Shown piece after piece: positions 18,647 to 27,949 of a stretch of 64,000 nt of DNA (its first letter is position 1; the number at the start of each line of letters is the position of its first letter). A program made the translations under genes and the position numbers. The stretch lies in the NCBI GenBank assembly GCA_014237145.1, contig JAAXOC010000100.1, positions 35,167 through 99,166 of the forward strand, in the 5' to 3' direction. This stretch comes from ANME-2 cluster archaeon. GTDB lineage: Archaea > Halobacteriota > Methanosarcinia > Methanosarcinales > Methanocomedenaceae. The notes beneath the pieces are model-generated. The model was given only the letters and a program-made list of their open reading frames with translations, did no database searches and had not been told where the DNA came from.

Positions 18647-18924
18647 TATGAACCTGGACATATAAGGTCCGTCCCGTTCAAAGCTCAGTTTCCGGTAATA
18701 CGGCCTTACACCTATCCCGTTGATAACTGCAAGCTTAATATAACCTGCCTGCTGTGCCCTTTCTGTAGCTTCCGCCAGCAGTTCTTCCCCGAATCCCCTG
18801 TGCTGCCATTCCCTTACCTGCGGTTTTAGCCCCACACCCACCAGCGGCCCGTAGACATGGAGTTCCCGAACCAGCGCCGCACCCTCAAACTCGGGCCTGT
18901 GCGGGGCACCGGGACACCTTAATC
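18647..18924 (-). pseudogene. elp3 3'-end fragment F3, fused to tRNA-Ser copy
   Basis: About 275 bases, same extent as F2: left edge at the elp3 stop region, right edge at the position of CAACC (here degenerated to TAATC). It shares with F1 and F2 the EWQH reading and other differences from the intact elp3. The frame remains open through the fragment and into the tRNA copy, but this is residual. Confidence 0.92.
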
Positions 18925-18936
18925 CGGAACCACCTT

Positions 18937-19021
18937 GCTGAGGTAGCCAACCGGACCATGGCACCGGTCTTGAAATGTGGTGGTGCACTTTGCCACGGGA
19001 GTTCGAATCTCTCCCTCAGCG
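18937..19021 (+). pseudogene. Decayed tRNA-Ser(UGA) copy 2
   Basis: 85 bases with intact acceptor and T arms but a broken anticodon stem (CCGGT versus TGTGG) and altered D and variable arms. Homology to the intact locus continues about 40 bases past the tRNA, through the T-rich tail and a TATTGTTCTGGTTATTTG stretch (to about 19061). It lacks the original box A. Probably non-functional. Confidence 0.88.
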
Positions 19022-19183
19022 TCTTTCTTTTTTACGACTATTGTTCTGGTTATTTGTCTTTCTCTATTATGCTTCAAGGCATGTTTGTGATGCTCCCCAC
19101 ACTAAAGGTGCGAGGCATCGGTCGGGTGCATGGTGACTATCTAACGGAAGATTTAAATAAAGGGGTCATACAAATAGAGAAAT

Positions 19184-20224
19184 ATGGGTCGAAAACCATA
19201 CCGAGTTGAAATAAATTATCCAAAAAATCGGAAACCTCAATATTACCTTGTTAAAGATGTAAAGGTAAAAGGTAAAAAAAGAAAAATAAGGAAATATTTA
19301 GGAATAATACCTCCTACGGCAGAGGACATTGAGAAGTATCGTAAGGAATACGCTTATGAGATTGAATTAAAAGCAGCATTGAAAAAAGCAGAATTAAGTT
19401 GTACATTTTATTCATCAGATTATTTATCTATAGAACAAATGAAAACAATTGAAGAAATTCGATATATATATAAAACATTTACGAGTTTACTCACCACCAA
19501 TGAAATAGAAGCTTATGAACGAAATTTTGATGTTCATTATATTCAAGGTACAACTTCAATAGAAGGAAATACACTATCTTTAAAAGAAGCTTCTGATTTA
19601 CTCATACATGGCATTGCCCCCAAAGAAAAAACTTTGAGGGAAATAAACGAAGTGCAAAATTTCAGAAATGTAAAAGAATACCGTGATAAATACCGAGGAA
19701 AAGTAACTTTAGACTTTATAAAAATGCTGCATTCTTTGATTATGAATAACATAGATTTTGAGTCTGCAGGAGTTTTTAGAAGGACTGATATTATTGGTAT
19801 ATTAGGTTGCGAACATCGAGTAACTCCATCAATTTTAATTGAAGATGAACTCCAACAAATCATAGATAAATATTATTCAAGACTTGATGAAGGAAGATAC
19901 CCATTCGAAGAATCTGTTTTGTTTCATTATGAATTTGAAATGACACATCCTTTTGCGGATGGCAATGGAAGAGTTGGAAGAGAAATTATTAATTATATGC
20001 TTACAAAAGCTGAATACCCAAAGTTACTCTTCTCAGGTAAGGATAGAGATATTTATATCAAATCTCTTCAACTAGCCAATCAAGGTAGATATATGGATAT
20101 GGTCAAGATATTTATGAATTTGGTAGCATCACAACGATATGAAATAATGAAAGATAATTTAGAAAAGGTTGTCAATCCACCACAAAAAACAGGTCAAATC
20201 AGGCTAACAGATTTTGAATCGTGA
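19184..20224 (+). CDS. fic: Fic-family AMPylase-like protein (class II, N-terminal inhibitory helix)
   Basis: 346 residues. The Fic core motif HPFADGNGRVGR is complete, giving the catalytic histidine and phosphate-binding residues. An upstream TTSIEGN matches the (S/T)xxxE(G/N) inhibitory helix motif, making this a self-inhibited Fic. The N-terminus is basic (VKVKGKKRKIRKYLG). The product probably transfers AMP or another nucleotide part to a target protein; the target is unknown. A TATA-like GATTTAAATAAA lies about 30 bases upstream. Codons are more AT-rich than in elp3. It is the third cargo of the array, 17 bases from the elp3 stop. Confidence 0.93.
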   Translation: MGRKPYRVEINYPKNRKPQYYLVKDVKVKGKKRKIRKYLGIIPPTAEDIEKYRKEYAYEIELKAALKKAELSCTFYSSDYLSIEQMKTIEEIRYIYKTFTSLLTTNEIEAYERNFDVHYIQGTTSIEGNTLSLKEASDLLIHGIAPKEKTLREINEVQNFRNVKEYRDKYRGKVTLDFIKMLHSLIMNNIDFESAGVFRRTDIIGILGCEHRVTPSILIEDELQQIIDKYYSRLDEGRYPFEESVLFHYEFEMTHPFADGNGRVGREIINYMLTKAEYPKLLFSGKDRDIYIKSLQLANQGRYMDMVKIFMNLVASQRYEIMKDNLEKVVNPPQKTGQIRLTDFES

Positions 20225-20241
20225 TGATTGAAAATTCCCCC

Positions 20242-21843
20242 CTATATGAACCTGGACATATAGGGTCCGTCCCGCTCAAAGCCCAGTTTCCGGTAGTAGG
20301 GTCTCACACCTATCCCGCTAATAACAGCAAGCTTACTAAAACCTGCCTGCCCGGCCCTTTTTGTAGCTTCTGCCAGTAATTCTTCCCCGTATCCCCTATG
20401 CTGAAATTCCCTTGCCTGCGGTTTTACCCCCACACCCACCAGCGGCCCGTAAACATGGAGTTCCCGCACCAGGGCCGCACCCTCAAGCTCAGGCCTGTGC
20501 GGGGCACCAGGATACCTCAACCTTATAAACCCTACCAGTACATCATGTTCAGTATCCTCAAATGAGATGAAATGCTCATCACCGCCGCATGAACGATATG
20601 AGCGGGATATCATCTCCACATGTCCGGGCTTGATACCCTTAAGACCCTTATGACCTGCCTCACGGCACCGGATACAATGGCATTTCCCTCCCTGTTGTGC
20701 AAGTCTTTCCCCTGCCAGTTGTCTTAAGTTGCTTTTTGTCACGCCTGCCTGGATCTGGTATGCAGGTATATCACGCTGCACCCGCTGCAGCCTGACCCAG
20801 GGAGGCAGCAGGGCTTTAATATTTGCGACCAGTTCAACCGCCTCCTCAACTTCCTGGGCACGGTAGCCACCCGCATCCCACAGTTCATGCAATCCGGTCC
20901 CCGGCGTGACCAGCGTGGGATAAATCTTCAGGTAATCTGGCATGAACTTCTCATCCTCAAACAATCTCCCAAACATCCGAAGGTCCATATCCGAAGATGA
21001 ACCCGGGAGGCCCGGCATCATATGAAAACCAACCTTGAAACCAGAATCCCTCAGCACCCTGTTTGCCAGTTCAGTTTCATAGACCCCGTGCCCCCGGTTG
21101 ATCCTGCCCAGGATAAAATCATAGGTACTCTGCACGCCGATCTCAACCTTGGTTCCTCCCAGGTGCAGCATCTGGTCCACTTCATCCCTGGTTGCCCAGT
21201 CCGGGCGCGTCTCAAAGGTAATACCAACATTACGTACTACAGCCCTTTCATTTTCGGCCTGCACGTCTTCAATATATTTGAACTTACCAGCATCGGGCCG
21301 TACCGTGAAATCATTCATAGCCTCAATGCAACGCCTGACAAACCATTCCTGGTAACATAGGCTCCTGGAAGTGAAACTCCCGCCCATTACAATAAGTTCA
21401 GCTTTATCCACAGGATGACCTATCTGTGTAAGCTGTTCCAGGCGCCCTGCAACCTGTAAGTAGGGGTCAAAGTCATACCGTATGCCCCTTTTTGCAGCAG
21501 GTTCCTGCCCCATATAGCTCTGGGGCGATATATATTCTGAATCAGGGCCACCAGGACATGGCAGGCAGACGCCGTGTGGGCAAGGTGCAGGTGAAGTCAT
21601 CACTGCTATTACAGCCACACCCGATATGGTCCTCACAGGTTTGAGCTGCAGTATTTCAATGACCTTACCATATTCTACAGGAAGGGCCCTGGCAAGGATT
21701 TCGGCATTGCTCGGCAACCCATTAAACTTATATTTTGCACTCACAGTCTTTTTGTGTCTGTTCAAATCCAGTTCAGAATCGATATTTCCCAGTATAATCT
21801 GAAGAATAAGTTCCCTACATGCTAAATGTAGATTACCAGGCAT
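20242..21843 (-). CDS. elp3: Elp3 tRNA wobble-uridine carboxymethyl-modification enzyme (radical SAM/GNAT)
   Basis: 533 residues. The radical-SAM cluster motif CPHGVCLPC has cysteines 88, 93 and 96. It is followed by the conserved MGGSFTSR and GVQSTYD regions, then a cysteine cluster (CHCIRCREAG, about 388-397) and a C-terminal GNAT acetyltransferase domain ending GPYMSRFI. Archaeal Elp3 alone modifies U34 of tRNAs using acetyl-CoA and SAM. The 3' end has been copied three times to the left. The intact gene differs from all fragments at several shared positions (for example EFQH versus EWQH). The start ATG at 21843 is preceded by AT-rich sequence. Confidence 0.95.
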   Translation of the reverse strand: MPGNLHLACRELILQIILGNIDSELDLNRHKKTVSAKYKFNGLPSNAEILARALPVEYGKVIEILQLKPVRTISGVAVIAVMTSPAPCPHGVCLPCPGGPDSEYISPQSYMGQEPAAKRGIRYDFDPYLQVAGRLEQLTQIGHPVDKAELIVMGGSFTSRSLCYQEWFVRRCIEAMNDFTVRPDAGKFKYIEDVQAENERAVVRNVGITFETRPDWATRDEVDQMLHLGGTKVEIGVQSTYDFILGRINRGHGVYETELANRVLRDSGFKVGFHMMPGLPGSSSDMDLRMFGRLFEDEKFMPDYLKIYPTLVTPGTGLHELWDAGGYRAQEVEEAVELVANIKALLPPWVRLQRVQRDIPAYQIQAGVTKSNLRQLAGERLAQQGGKCHCIRCREAGHKGLKGIKPGHVEMISRSYRSCGGDEHFISFEDTEHDVLVGFIRLRYPGAPHRPELEGAALVRELHVYGPLVGVGVKPQAREFQHRGYGEELLAEATKRAGQAGFSKLAVISGIGVRPYYRKLGFERDGPYMSRFI

Positions 21844-21984
21844 AAGAATATATTATTATGATTGTCGTTACTTATAAGTACTTAATAACTCTAAATATAA
21901 TATGAAAAATTATAACTTATTATATGTAATATATGTAAAAAGGATTGGAAATATCAAAAATTATTTCGGCGGGATGAGTGGAAT

Positions 21985-24150
21985 ATGAATGACAAAGAAA
22001 AGGGTGAAAATGAAACCAGTGTTGATGAAAAATTGAAGCCCTTTAAGGACACACAGATTATGAGTGATAATCAATCAGTAATCAATGATGCCGCGGATAT
22101 TGATAAGAAAAATGACAGCCAAGAGCCAGAATCCTTAGAATCGGATGAGAGCGAACAAACAAATTCTGTTGATGGAACATCCAAGATAAATGAAAAGGAT
22201 GAAACAACAGAAACACCTGTTGGTAAGTCGCATGATTCTGAAGAAGTACCAGATGAAACGTCAGGTGAAGAAAAAACTGATGACGAAGAAGTTGATAAGG
22301 GGCCCAAAATAAGGGATTTAACAGAAAAAATTGGTGAATCAGAGAAATTGTTGACAGACCTGATCATACCCGGTGGCGATAAACTGGACATTGAGACGCT
22401 GAGAACCCGTCTTGGCGACAGCCGTGTCCTTGAACACAGGAGGGTAATGCTGCCCGAATCTGTTGAATCGGTCTGGGAAAAGACCCTGATGGAAATCACC
22501 CAGGTAGAGGAAGAAGTGGTTGCCAAACCTGAGGTAGAAGAAGAAATTATTGAAAAACCAAAATTTATCCAGCGTATTATCAATCATTTCAAGCCAGAAA
22601 GAATCGTCCTTGAAGATTATGATCCTGAAAAACACGGTGCTCTGGTCGAACTCACATTAGATGATGATTATTCTCTCGAGGAAGTTGAACTTTATCCTGT
22701 AAATGAACCTTATTCATATGTCAGAATTTCATATAATCCAGGTACTCATACTTATCTTTATGAGGTACTTGAACCTGAAATGGAGCCGGGAGAAAAAGAA
22801 CTGTTTGCAGAAATAAAAACAAGGCTCACGGAAACACTTGATGTTAGCTTAAATGAGCTTGAAGAAAACGGTGCAAAAAAATACCTGAAGGATAAAGTAT
22901 ATGATATTTTATGGGATTACCAGATAAAAATCGACACGGTGTCCTTTACAAAGATTTTATATCATATCTACAGAGAATTCATGGGATATGGAAATATAGA
23001 TCCCATGATGCATGATCCATACCTTGAGGATGTTTCCTGTGATGGGCCTTATACACCATTGTACGTGTACCACAGGAAGTACGAATCAATAGAAACAAAC
23101 ACTACTTTTGATGATGAGAACAACCTTGATGCCTTTGTTGTGCGCATCGCGCAGATTTGCGGAAGGCACATCTCCATAGCAGATCCACTACTCGATGCTA
23201 CAATGCCAGACGGTTCAAGGATACAACTGACCCTTGGAAGAGAAGTAACAACCAGGGGAAGTTCCTTTACTATAAGGAAATTCAAGGAAAGCCCGCTGAC
23301 CCCGCCAGACCTCATCGACTACCATACCTACTCAACTTCAACAATAGCATACCTTTGGCTGGCTGCTGAAAATAACAAGAACATAATTTTTGCAGGAGGT
23401 ACCGCATCCGGGAAGACCTCTTCCATGAATGCAATATCGTTGTTTATCCCACCCGAGACTAAGATCGTATCAATTGAAGATACCAGGGAGTTGAACCTTC
23501 CCCATCCCAACTGGATAGCAGGTGTGACCAGACAGACTTTTACCGGGGGTGAAACCGGGTCCATCGATATGTATGACCTGTTAAGGGCAGCCTTGAGGCA
23601 GAGGCCTGAATACATGCTTGTAGGCGAGGTAAGAGGTGCCGAGGCCTATGTCCTGTTCCAGGCTATGAGTACCGGTCATACCACATTTTCAACCTTACAT
23701 GCGGATTCCGTACAGTCTGTTGTTCACCGGCTTGAAAATCCGCCCATAAATGTTCCCAGGATAATGCTGCAGGCCCTTGACATGATAATTATACAGGTCC
23801 AGGTCAGGATTGGTGAACAAAGAGTGCGAAGGGCCAAATCCATAACTGAGATTGTGGGTGTCGATCCCAGGACAGGTGAATTATTAACAAATGAGGTGTT
23901 TACATGGTTGGCCTCAAAGGACGAATTTACTTATTCAGGTAGGTCTTATGTACTGGAATCGGTGATGCATAGCCGTGGGTGGGATGATGCCCGCATCAAG
24001 GAAGAACTAAAGAAAAGGCAGGAAATCCTGGAATGGGCGCGTATGAAGAACGTGAAGCATTATGAGGATGTTGCCAAGATAGTCGTAACTTATTATCGTG
24101 AACCTGAGACCCTGATGGAAATCGTGAGGAAGGAATTATATGGTAGTTAG
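21985..24150 (+). CDS. Type II/IV secretion (archaeal pilus) ATPase, GspE/TadA family
   Basis: 721 residues. Residues 1-110 are a low-complexity acidic, Ser/Thr/Glu-rich extension. A conserved N-terminal domain follows, then the secretion ATPase core: Walker A GGTASGKT (471-478), Asp box SIEDTRELNLPHP, Walker B RPEYMLVGEVRGAEA and His box TGHTTFSTLHAD. It should drive assembly of a type IV pilus-like filament at the inner face of the membrane. It overlaps the following GspF gene by 11 bases. No prepilin or prepilin peptidase is seen here, so the filament subunit is encoded elsewhere. The upstream region is very AT-rich (TCTAAATATAATATG). Confidence 0.94.
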   Translation: MNDKEKGENETSVDEKLKPFKDTQIMSDNQSVINDAADIDKKNDSQEPESLESDESEQTNSVDGTSKINEKDETTETPVGKSHDSEEVPDETSGEEKTDDEEVDKGPKIRDLTEKIGESEKLLTDLIIPGGDKLDIETLRTRLGDSRVLEHRRVMLPESVESVWEKTLMEITQVEEEVVAKPEVEEEIIEKPKFIQRIINHFKPERIVLEDYDPEKHGALVELTLDDDYSLEEVELYPVNEPYSYVRISYNPGTHTYLYEVLEPEMEPGEKELFAEIKTRLTETLDVSLNELEENGAKKYLKDKVYDILWDYQIKIDTVSFTKILYHIYREFMGYGNIDPMMHDPYLEDVSCDGPYTPLYVYHRKYESIETNTTFDDENNLDAFVVRIAQICGRHISIADPLLDATMPDGSRIQLTLGREVTTRGSSFTIRKFKESPLTPPDLIDYHTYSTSTIAYLWLAAENNKNIIFAGGTASGKTSSMNAISLFIPPETKIVSIEDTRELNLPHPNWIAGVTRQTFTGGETGSIDMYDLLRAALRQRPEYMLVGEVRGAEAYVLFQAMSTGHTTFSTLHADSVQSVVHRLENPPINVPRIMLQALDMIIIQVQVRIGEQRVRRAKSITEIVGVDPRTGELLTNEVFTWLASKDEFTYSGRSYVLESVMHSRGWDDARIKEELKKRQEILEWARMKNVKHYEDVAKIVVTYYREPETLMEIVRKELYGS

Positions 24151-25066
24151 GTATCTTTCCTCGTATTCATACCGTTTATTCGGCAGCTATTTTAGTAAGA
24201 GACGTGCCCAGTATTTTGACCTCAGGCAGGAATTGCTAAAGACCAGATTCAATATCAGTTTTGATATGTATCTTTCCCTTGCGGTTTTATGTTCACTGTT
24301 AATGATGGTGGTAGGATTCTTATTTGCAATTTTAGTTGTATCTGCCTTCAGTACTCCTGATATTTTTGTGACCCGTTCGTTTTTCACTGATATTTTTGAA
24401 AGTTTCCAGGAATATAAAAACCTGGCATTTAATATTATTTCCGTTGTCGTTATCACGGGTATTTTCACTGTAGGTACATTTATTGCATTCCTGAACTATC
24501 CAAAGATGATTAACAGCAACAGGAAACGTAGTATTGATACGATACTTCCTTATGCTGTGCATTACATGTCTGCAATGTCAGGCGCAGGCGTCATTCCTGT
24601 GGATATATTTTCAAGTCTTGCCAAGAACAAGATATATGGGGAAGCTGCAGTAGAGGCTTCATATGTGGTAAGGGATATCAAAGTACTGGGCAATGATCTT
24701 GTCCAGGCCATGAAGAATGTGGCATCTACTACACCATCATATCGGCTGCAGGAATTCTTACAGGGCGCAGTAACCATCGTATCTTCCGGTGGTGACCTGG
24801 AATCATTTTTAAAGCTTAAGGCAGACCAGTTTGTTATAGAAAGCAAGCGGGAACAAAAGGAGTTCCTTGAAACGCTCGGATTAATAGCTGAGACCTATGT
24901 GACCGCATTTGTGGCAGGACCCTTGTTCCTGCTCGTCATGATGTCTGTCATGACTATCATGGGCGGTATGAACCTGATGATCATGTACCTGTTGATATAC
25001 CTGGTAATCCCTGTGGGAAGCATTGTGTTTGTGGTGCTTGTCAGTAGTATGACCCCGGAGGTGTGA
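24140..25066 (+). CDS. Type II secretion F-family (TadC/FlaJ-like) membrane platform protein 1
   Basis: 308 residues with a cytoplasmic GspF domain between membrane helices (about 50-75, 95-120) and two C-terminal helices. SAMSGAGVIPVDIF and FLQGAVTIVSSGGDLESFL match the archaeal T2SSF consensus. It forms the membrane platform on which the GspE ATPase acts. It overlaps the ATPase gene by 11 bases, and the next GspF starts 4 bases after its stop. It is shorter than usual for FlaJ because this system splits the platform into two F proteins. Confidence 0.9.
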   Translation: MVVRYLSSYSYRLFGSYFSKRRAQYFDLRQELLKTRFNISFDMYLSLAVLCSLLMMVVGFLFAILVVSAFSTPDIFVTRSFFTDIFESFQEYKNLAFNIISVVVITGIFTVGTFIAFLNYPKMINSNRKRSIDTILPYAVHYMSAMSGAGVIPVDIFSSLAKNKIYGEAAVEASYVVRDIKVLGNDLVQAMKNVASTTPSYRLQEFLQGAVTIVSSGGDLESFLKLKADQFVIESKREQKEFLETLGLIAETYVTAFVAGPLFLLVMMSVMTIMGGMNLMIMYLLIYLVIPVGSIVFVVLVSSMTPEV

Positions 25067-25070
25067 TATT

Positions 25071-26387
25071 TTGGAGAACAGAGGACCCATTGACGAAAAG
25101 GAGGAACAACTCCCGGAGGATACTATTACAATTGACGAAAAAGGGGAAACACCTCCAGGGGATACTATTGCAATTGACGAAAAAGAGGAGACACCTCCAG
25201 AGGATACTATTGCAATTGACGAAAAAGAGGAGACACCTCCAGAGGATACTATTACAATTGACGAAAAAGGGGAAACACCTTTTGGGGACACTGTTCCAAT
25301 TGATGAAAAAGAGGAGACACCTCCTGAGGATACTATTGCAATTGACGGAAAAGAGGAAACATCTCCTGAGGATACTATTGCAATTGACGAAAAAGAGGAA
25401 ACACCTTTTGGGGACACTGTTCCAATTGATGAAAATAAAAAAATATTTACAGAAGATGACCTCCTACTTGAAAAAGATAAAGTACATCTCCAGATGGAAG
25501 CGGCAAGAAAATGGATCGATCTCCGCCATTTCATAAAATCACCCCAACAGGAAATTAAAAAAGAACCAGCTTACGCATTATTGATCAGTATACCTATTGC
25601 CCTGATCTTCCTGATACTTGGAGGTCTGAAGACAGGCTTTACACCTGCATTTGATGACGTATTGCTTTTCACGGTTCTCATGGCCATAGTCCCTCCCGGA
25701 TTTCTTCATTATTTAAAAAGACGTAGAGTAAAAAGGATTGAACAGTATTTCCCAAATTTCCTAAGGGACGTTGCCGAGATGAACCGCTCAGGTATGACAC
25801 TGACAAAATCGGTTGGCATGGTGTCTAAAGGTGAATATGGAGATCTCACTATTGAGATTGCCAAGATCAATGCTATGCTTTCATGGGGTATATCATTCGA
25901 AGATGCCCTTGACAGATTTGCAGACCGGGTTGCTACGCCGCTTATATATCGTTCAGTCGCATTGATCAACCAAGCCAGCCGGGCCGGCGGTAACGTACCA
26001 GATGTGCTGGAAGTAGCTGCCAAGGATGCCTATGTCCTTAAAATGATGGAAAAGGATCGTGCAAGTAACATGATCATCTACGTGATAATCAGTTACATGT
26101 CATTTGGGGTATTCCTGTTTGTAATTGGGATTCTTTCGTATTCCTTTATTCCGGTGATGGCAGAAGCCAGTATAACAGCCAATGCAGCTGGCGGTGGAGC
26201 AGAAGAGTTTATTGGTGTTTTCAATCCAGAGATGTTCAGGCGCCTGTTCTTCCATGCATCATTGATACAGGGTTTTTCATCCGGACTTGTGGCAGGACAG
26301 ATGGGTGAAGGCGAGGTTATAGCCGGGTTGAAACATTCTGTGATCCTTACACTGATTGCCTGGTTCACCTTTACATTCTTCATCTAA
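25071..26387 (+). CDS. Type II secretion F-family membrane protein 2 with 14-residue repeat N-terminus
   Basis: 438 residues from a TTG at 25071, with GGAGGTG at 25057-25063 as ribosome-binding site. Residues 7-118 are eight tandem copies of a 14-residue acidic unit, consensus IDEKEETPPEDTIA. A linker and a T2SSF domain follow (LRDVAEMNRSGMTLTKSV; ASRAGGNVPDVLEVAA) with about five membrane helices. It pairs with the preceding F protein and GspE. The repeat arm should project into the cytoplasm and is unlike usual GspF proteins, though it parallels the acidic extension of the ATPase. Confidence 0.9.
   Translation: MENRGPIDEKEEQLPEDTITIDEKGETPPGDTIAIDEKEETPPEDTIAIDEKEETPPEDTITIDEKGETPFGDTVPIDEKEETPPEDTIAIDGKEETSPEDTIAIDEKEETPFGDTVPIDENKKIFTEDDLLLEKDKVHLQMEAARKWIDLRHFIKSPQQEIKKEPAYALLISIPIALIFLILGGLKTGFTPAFDDVLLFTVLMAIVPPGFLHYLKRRRVKRIEQYFPNFLRDVAEMNRSGMTLTKSVGMVSKGEYGDLTIEIAKINAMLSWGISFEDALDRFADRVATPLIYRSVALINQASRAGGNVPDVLEVAAKDAYVLKMMEKDRASNMIIYVIISYMSFGVFLFVIGILSYSFIPVMAEASITANAAGGGAEEFIGVFNPEMFRRLFFHASLIQGFSSGLVAGQMGEGEVIAGLKHSVILTLIAWFTFTFFI
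25089..25424 (+). repeat. 42-bp coding tandem repeat, eight units
   Basis: Eight in-frame 42-base units inside the second GspF gene. Units 3 and 4 are nearly identical at the base level, and a two-unit higher-order pattern (TPPED / TPFGD) repeats, showing recent expansion by slippage or unequal crossing-over. There are no spacers, so this is not a CRISPR. Confidence 0.95.
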
Positions 26388-26448
26388 TAGTAGATATTTA
26401 TCTATCTTGGGAACACTCTTTGAAGGCATTCACTATTGAGAGATAATC

Positions 26449-27777
26449 ATGGTATTGGATAAACTTGGAAGCTCATTGCAGGATACCCTTAAAAAATTAG
26501 CCGGAGCAGGCAGGATCGATGAAAAAGTGGTCAACGCTGCCGTTAAAGAGATACAGCGTGCCCTGCTCCAGGCTGATGTAAATGTCAAACTGGTGATGGA
26601 ACTATCTACACGGATCAAGGAACGTTCTTTAAAAGAAGACGTTCCCACTGGGTTGAGCGGTAAGGAACATGTGATCAATATCGTATATCATGAACTCATT
26701 AACATCATGGGTAAGGGGACCGATGTTAAACTTGCCGGACAAAAGATAATGATGGTGGGCCTGCAGGGAAGCGGTAAGACCACTACCACAGCAAAGCTTG
26801 CCAGGTTCTTCCAGCGAAAGGGCCTGAAACCTGCTGTGATCTGTGCTGATACATTCCGGCCCGGAGCTTATGAACAGTTGAGTACTCTTTGCAGCCGTTT
26901 GAATGTTACATTCTATGGCGAGAAAAACAATAAGGATGCTGTGGAGATCGTACGCCACGGACTGGAATCTGTTGAAAAGTACGATGTGTTGATAATCGAT
27001 ACTGCCGGTCGTCATGCTCTTGAAACTGACCTGATCAAGGAAATGGAAGATATCTTTGCCATGGCCAAACCTGACCAGAAACTGCTTGTCATCGATGCTG
27101 CTATTGGCCAGCAGGCAAGTGAACAGGCCAAGGTGTTCAACCAGTCCATTGGTATCACTGGTGTGGTTATTACTAAACTGGACGGTACGGCCAAAGGCGG
27201 CGGCGCGCTGTCTGCCGTGTCAGAGACCGCATCTTCGATCGCGTTCATCGGTACAGGGGAGAGACCAGAGGATTTTGAGAAATTTGAGGCTGACAGGTTC
27301 ATATCCAGGCTGCTTGGAATGGGGGATATCAAAACCCTTATCGAGCGGGCCCAGGAAGTGATCGATGAGGATGAGTTCGATATAGATAGTATGATGCGGG
27401 GCAAATTCACGCTCAAGGATATGTATAAACAACTTGGGGCAATGAATAAGATGGGGCCGATAAAGCAGATCATGCAGATGCTTCCCAATATGCCCATGCT
27501 TCCAAAGGGAACTGACCTTTCTGATGAACAGTTCCAGACGACCCAGAGTACCCTTGAAAAATTTAAGATCATTATGGATAGTATGACAGAGAAGGAGCTG
27601 GAAGAGCCAAAGATAATAGGCAGCAGCCGTATCAAGAGGGTTGCCATTGGTTCCGGGACTTCACAGGAGGATGTCAGGCTTCTTATTAAGCAGCACAAAA
27701 TGATGCAGCAGGCATTCAAGGGACTGCGGGGCGGCAAGTTCAATATCCAGAAAATGATGAAAAAAATGGGCGGATGA
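26449..27777 (+). CDS. srp54: Signal recognition particle 54-kDa GTPase
   Basis: 442 residues. The N domain is helical. The G domain has [10 protein letters not shown] (about 104-113), [34 protein letters not shown] and GTGE. The M domain has methionine-rich helices ([18 protein letters not shown]) and ends [13 protein letters not shown]. It binds 7S RNA and signal sequences and delivers ribosomes to the FtsY receptor. It is complete and typical. A TAGATATTTATC stretch 50 bases upstream is the probable promoter, so it is separate from the pilus operon. Confidence 0.97.
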   Translation: MVLDKLGSSLQDTLKKLAGAGRIDEKVVNAAVKEIQRALLQADVNVKLVMELSTRIKERSLKEDVPTGLSGKEHVINIVYHELINIMGKGTDVKLAGQKIMMVGLQGSGKTTTTAKLARFFQRKGLKPAVICADTFRPGAYEQLSTLCSRLNVTFYGEKNNKDAVEIVRHGLESVEKYDVLIIDTAGRHALETDLIKEMEDIFAMAKPDQKLLVIDAAIGQQASEQAKVFNQSIGITGVVITKLDGTAKGGGALSAVSETASSIAFIGTGERPEDFEKFEADRFISRLLGMGDIKTLIERAQEVIDEDEFDIDSMMRGKFTLKDMYKQLGAMNKMGPIKQIMQMLPNMPMLPKGTDLSDEQFQTTQSTLEKFKIIMDSMTEKELEEPKIIGSSRIKRVAIGSGTSQEDVRLLIKQHKMMQQAFKGLRGGKFNIQKMMKKMGG

Positions 27778-27949
27778 AACTTAATTTGTATTGCTTTTTT
27801 TCCAGTATGTCCGAATACCTTTACTGCTGATTGGCAAACATGAGTTGCCATGTACAGCCAGAGATGCAATAAATGGAGTAATTGAAATTTAGAGGTAGCA
27901 TTAGCAACTGCCTGTCATCATTACAATCCACATGCTATTATCCAAAACA

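Larger units (their letters stand above)
13824..20522. other. tRNA-Ser/elp3 accessory array (tandem units with duplicated boundaries)
   Basis: The region between an intact tRNA-Ser and the 3' end of elp3 contains three further partial copies of the elp3 end (16031-16176, 17646-17924, 18647-18924). The last two are fused directly to tRNA-Ser copies. Cargo between boundaries is HicBA, AAA ATPase, AAA ATPase; then HicBA; then Fic. In the copy at 17646-17924 the join between elp3 and tRNA flank falls at CAACC, which occurs at 13824-13828 ahead of the real tRNA and at 20518-20522 inside elp3. That is the signature of tandem duplication, or of circle formation and re-integration, at short homology. 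The left edge of both large fragments coincides with the elp3 stop codon. Confidence 0.8.

Noticed and set aside
18641..18988. 115-codon minus-strand frame ending like Elp3
   Set aside because: It is the elp3 3' fragment read through a tRNA copy; it has no start signal and lacks the radical-SAM domain.
21844..21984. Very AT-rich spacer as a replication origin
   Set aside because: No cdc6/orc1 gene and no origin-recognition-box pairs are visible; it is adequately explained as a promoter region.
25089..25424. CRISPR-like regularity of 42-base units
   Set aside because: Units are contiguous without spacers and lie in frame inside a GspF gene.
24881..25534. Minus-strand Ser/Val-rich repetitive frame
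   Set aside because: Antisense shadow of the 42-bp coding repeat in the GspF gene.
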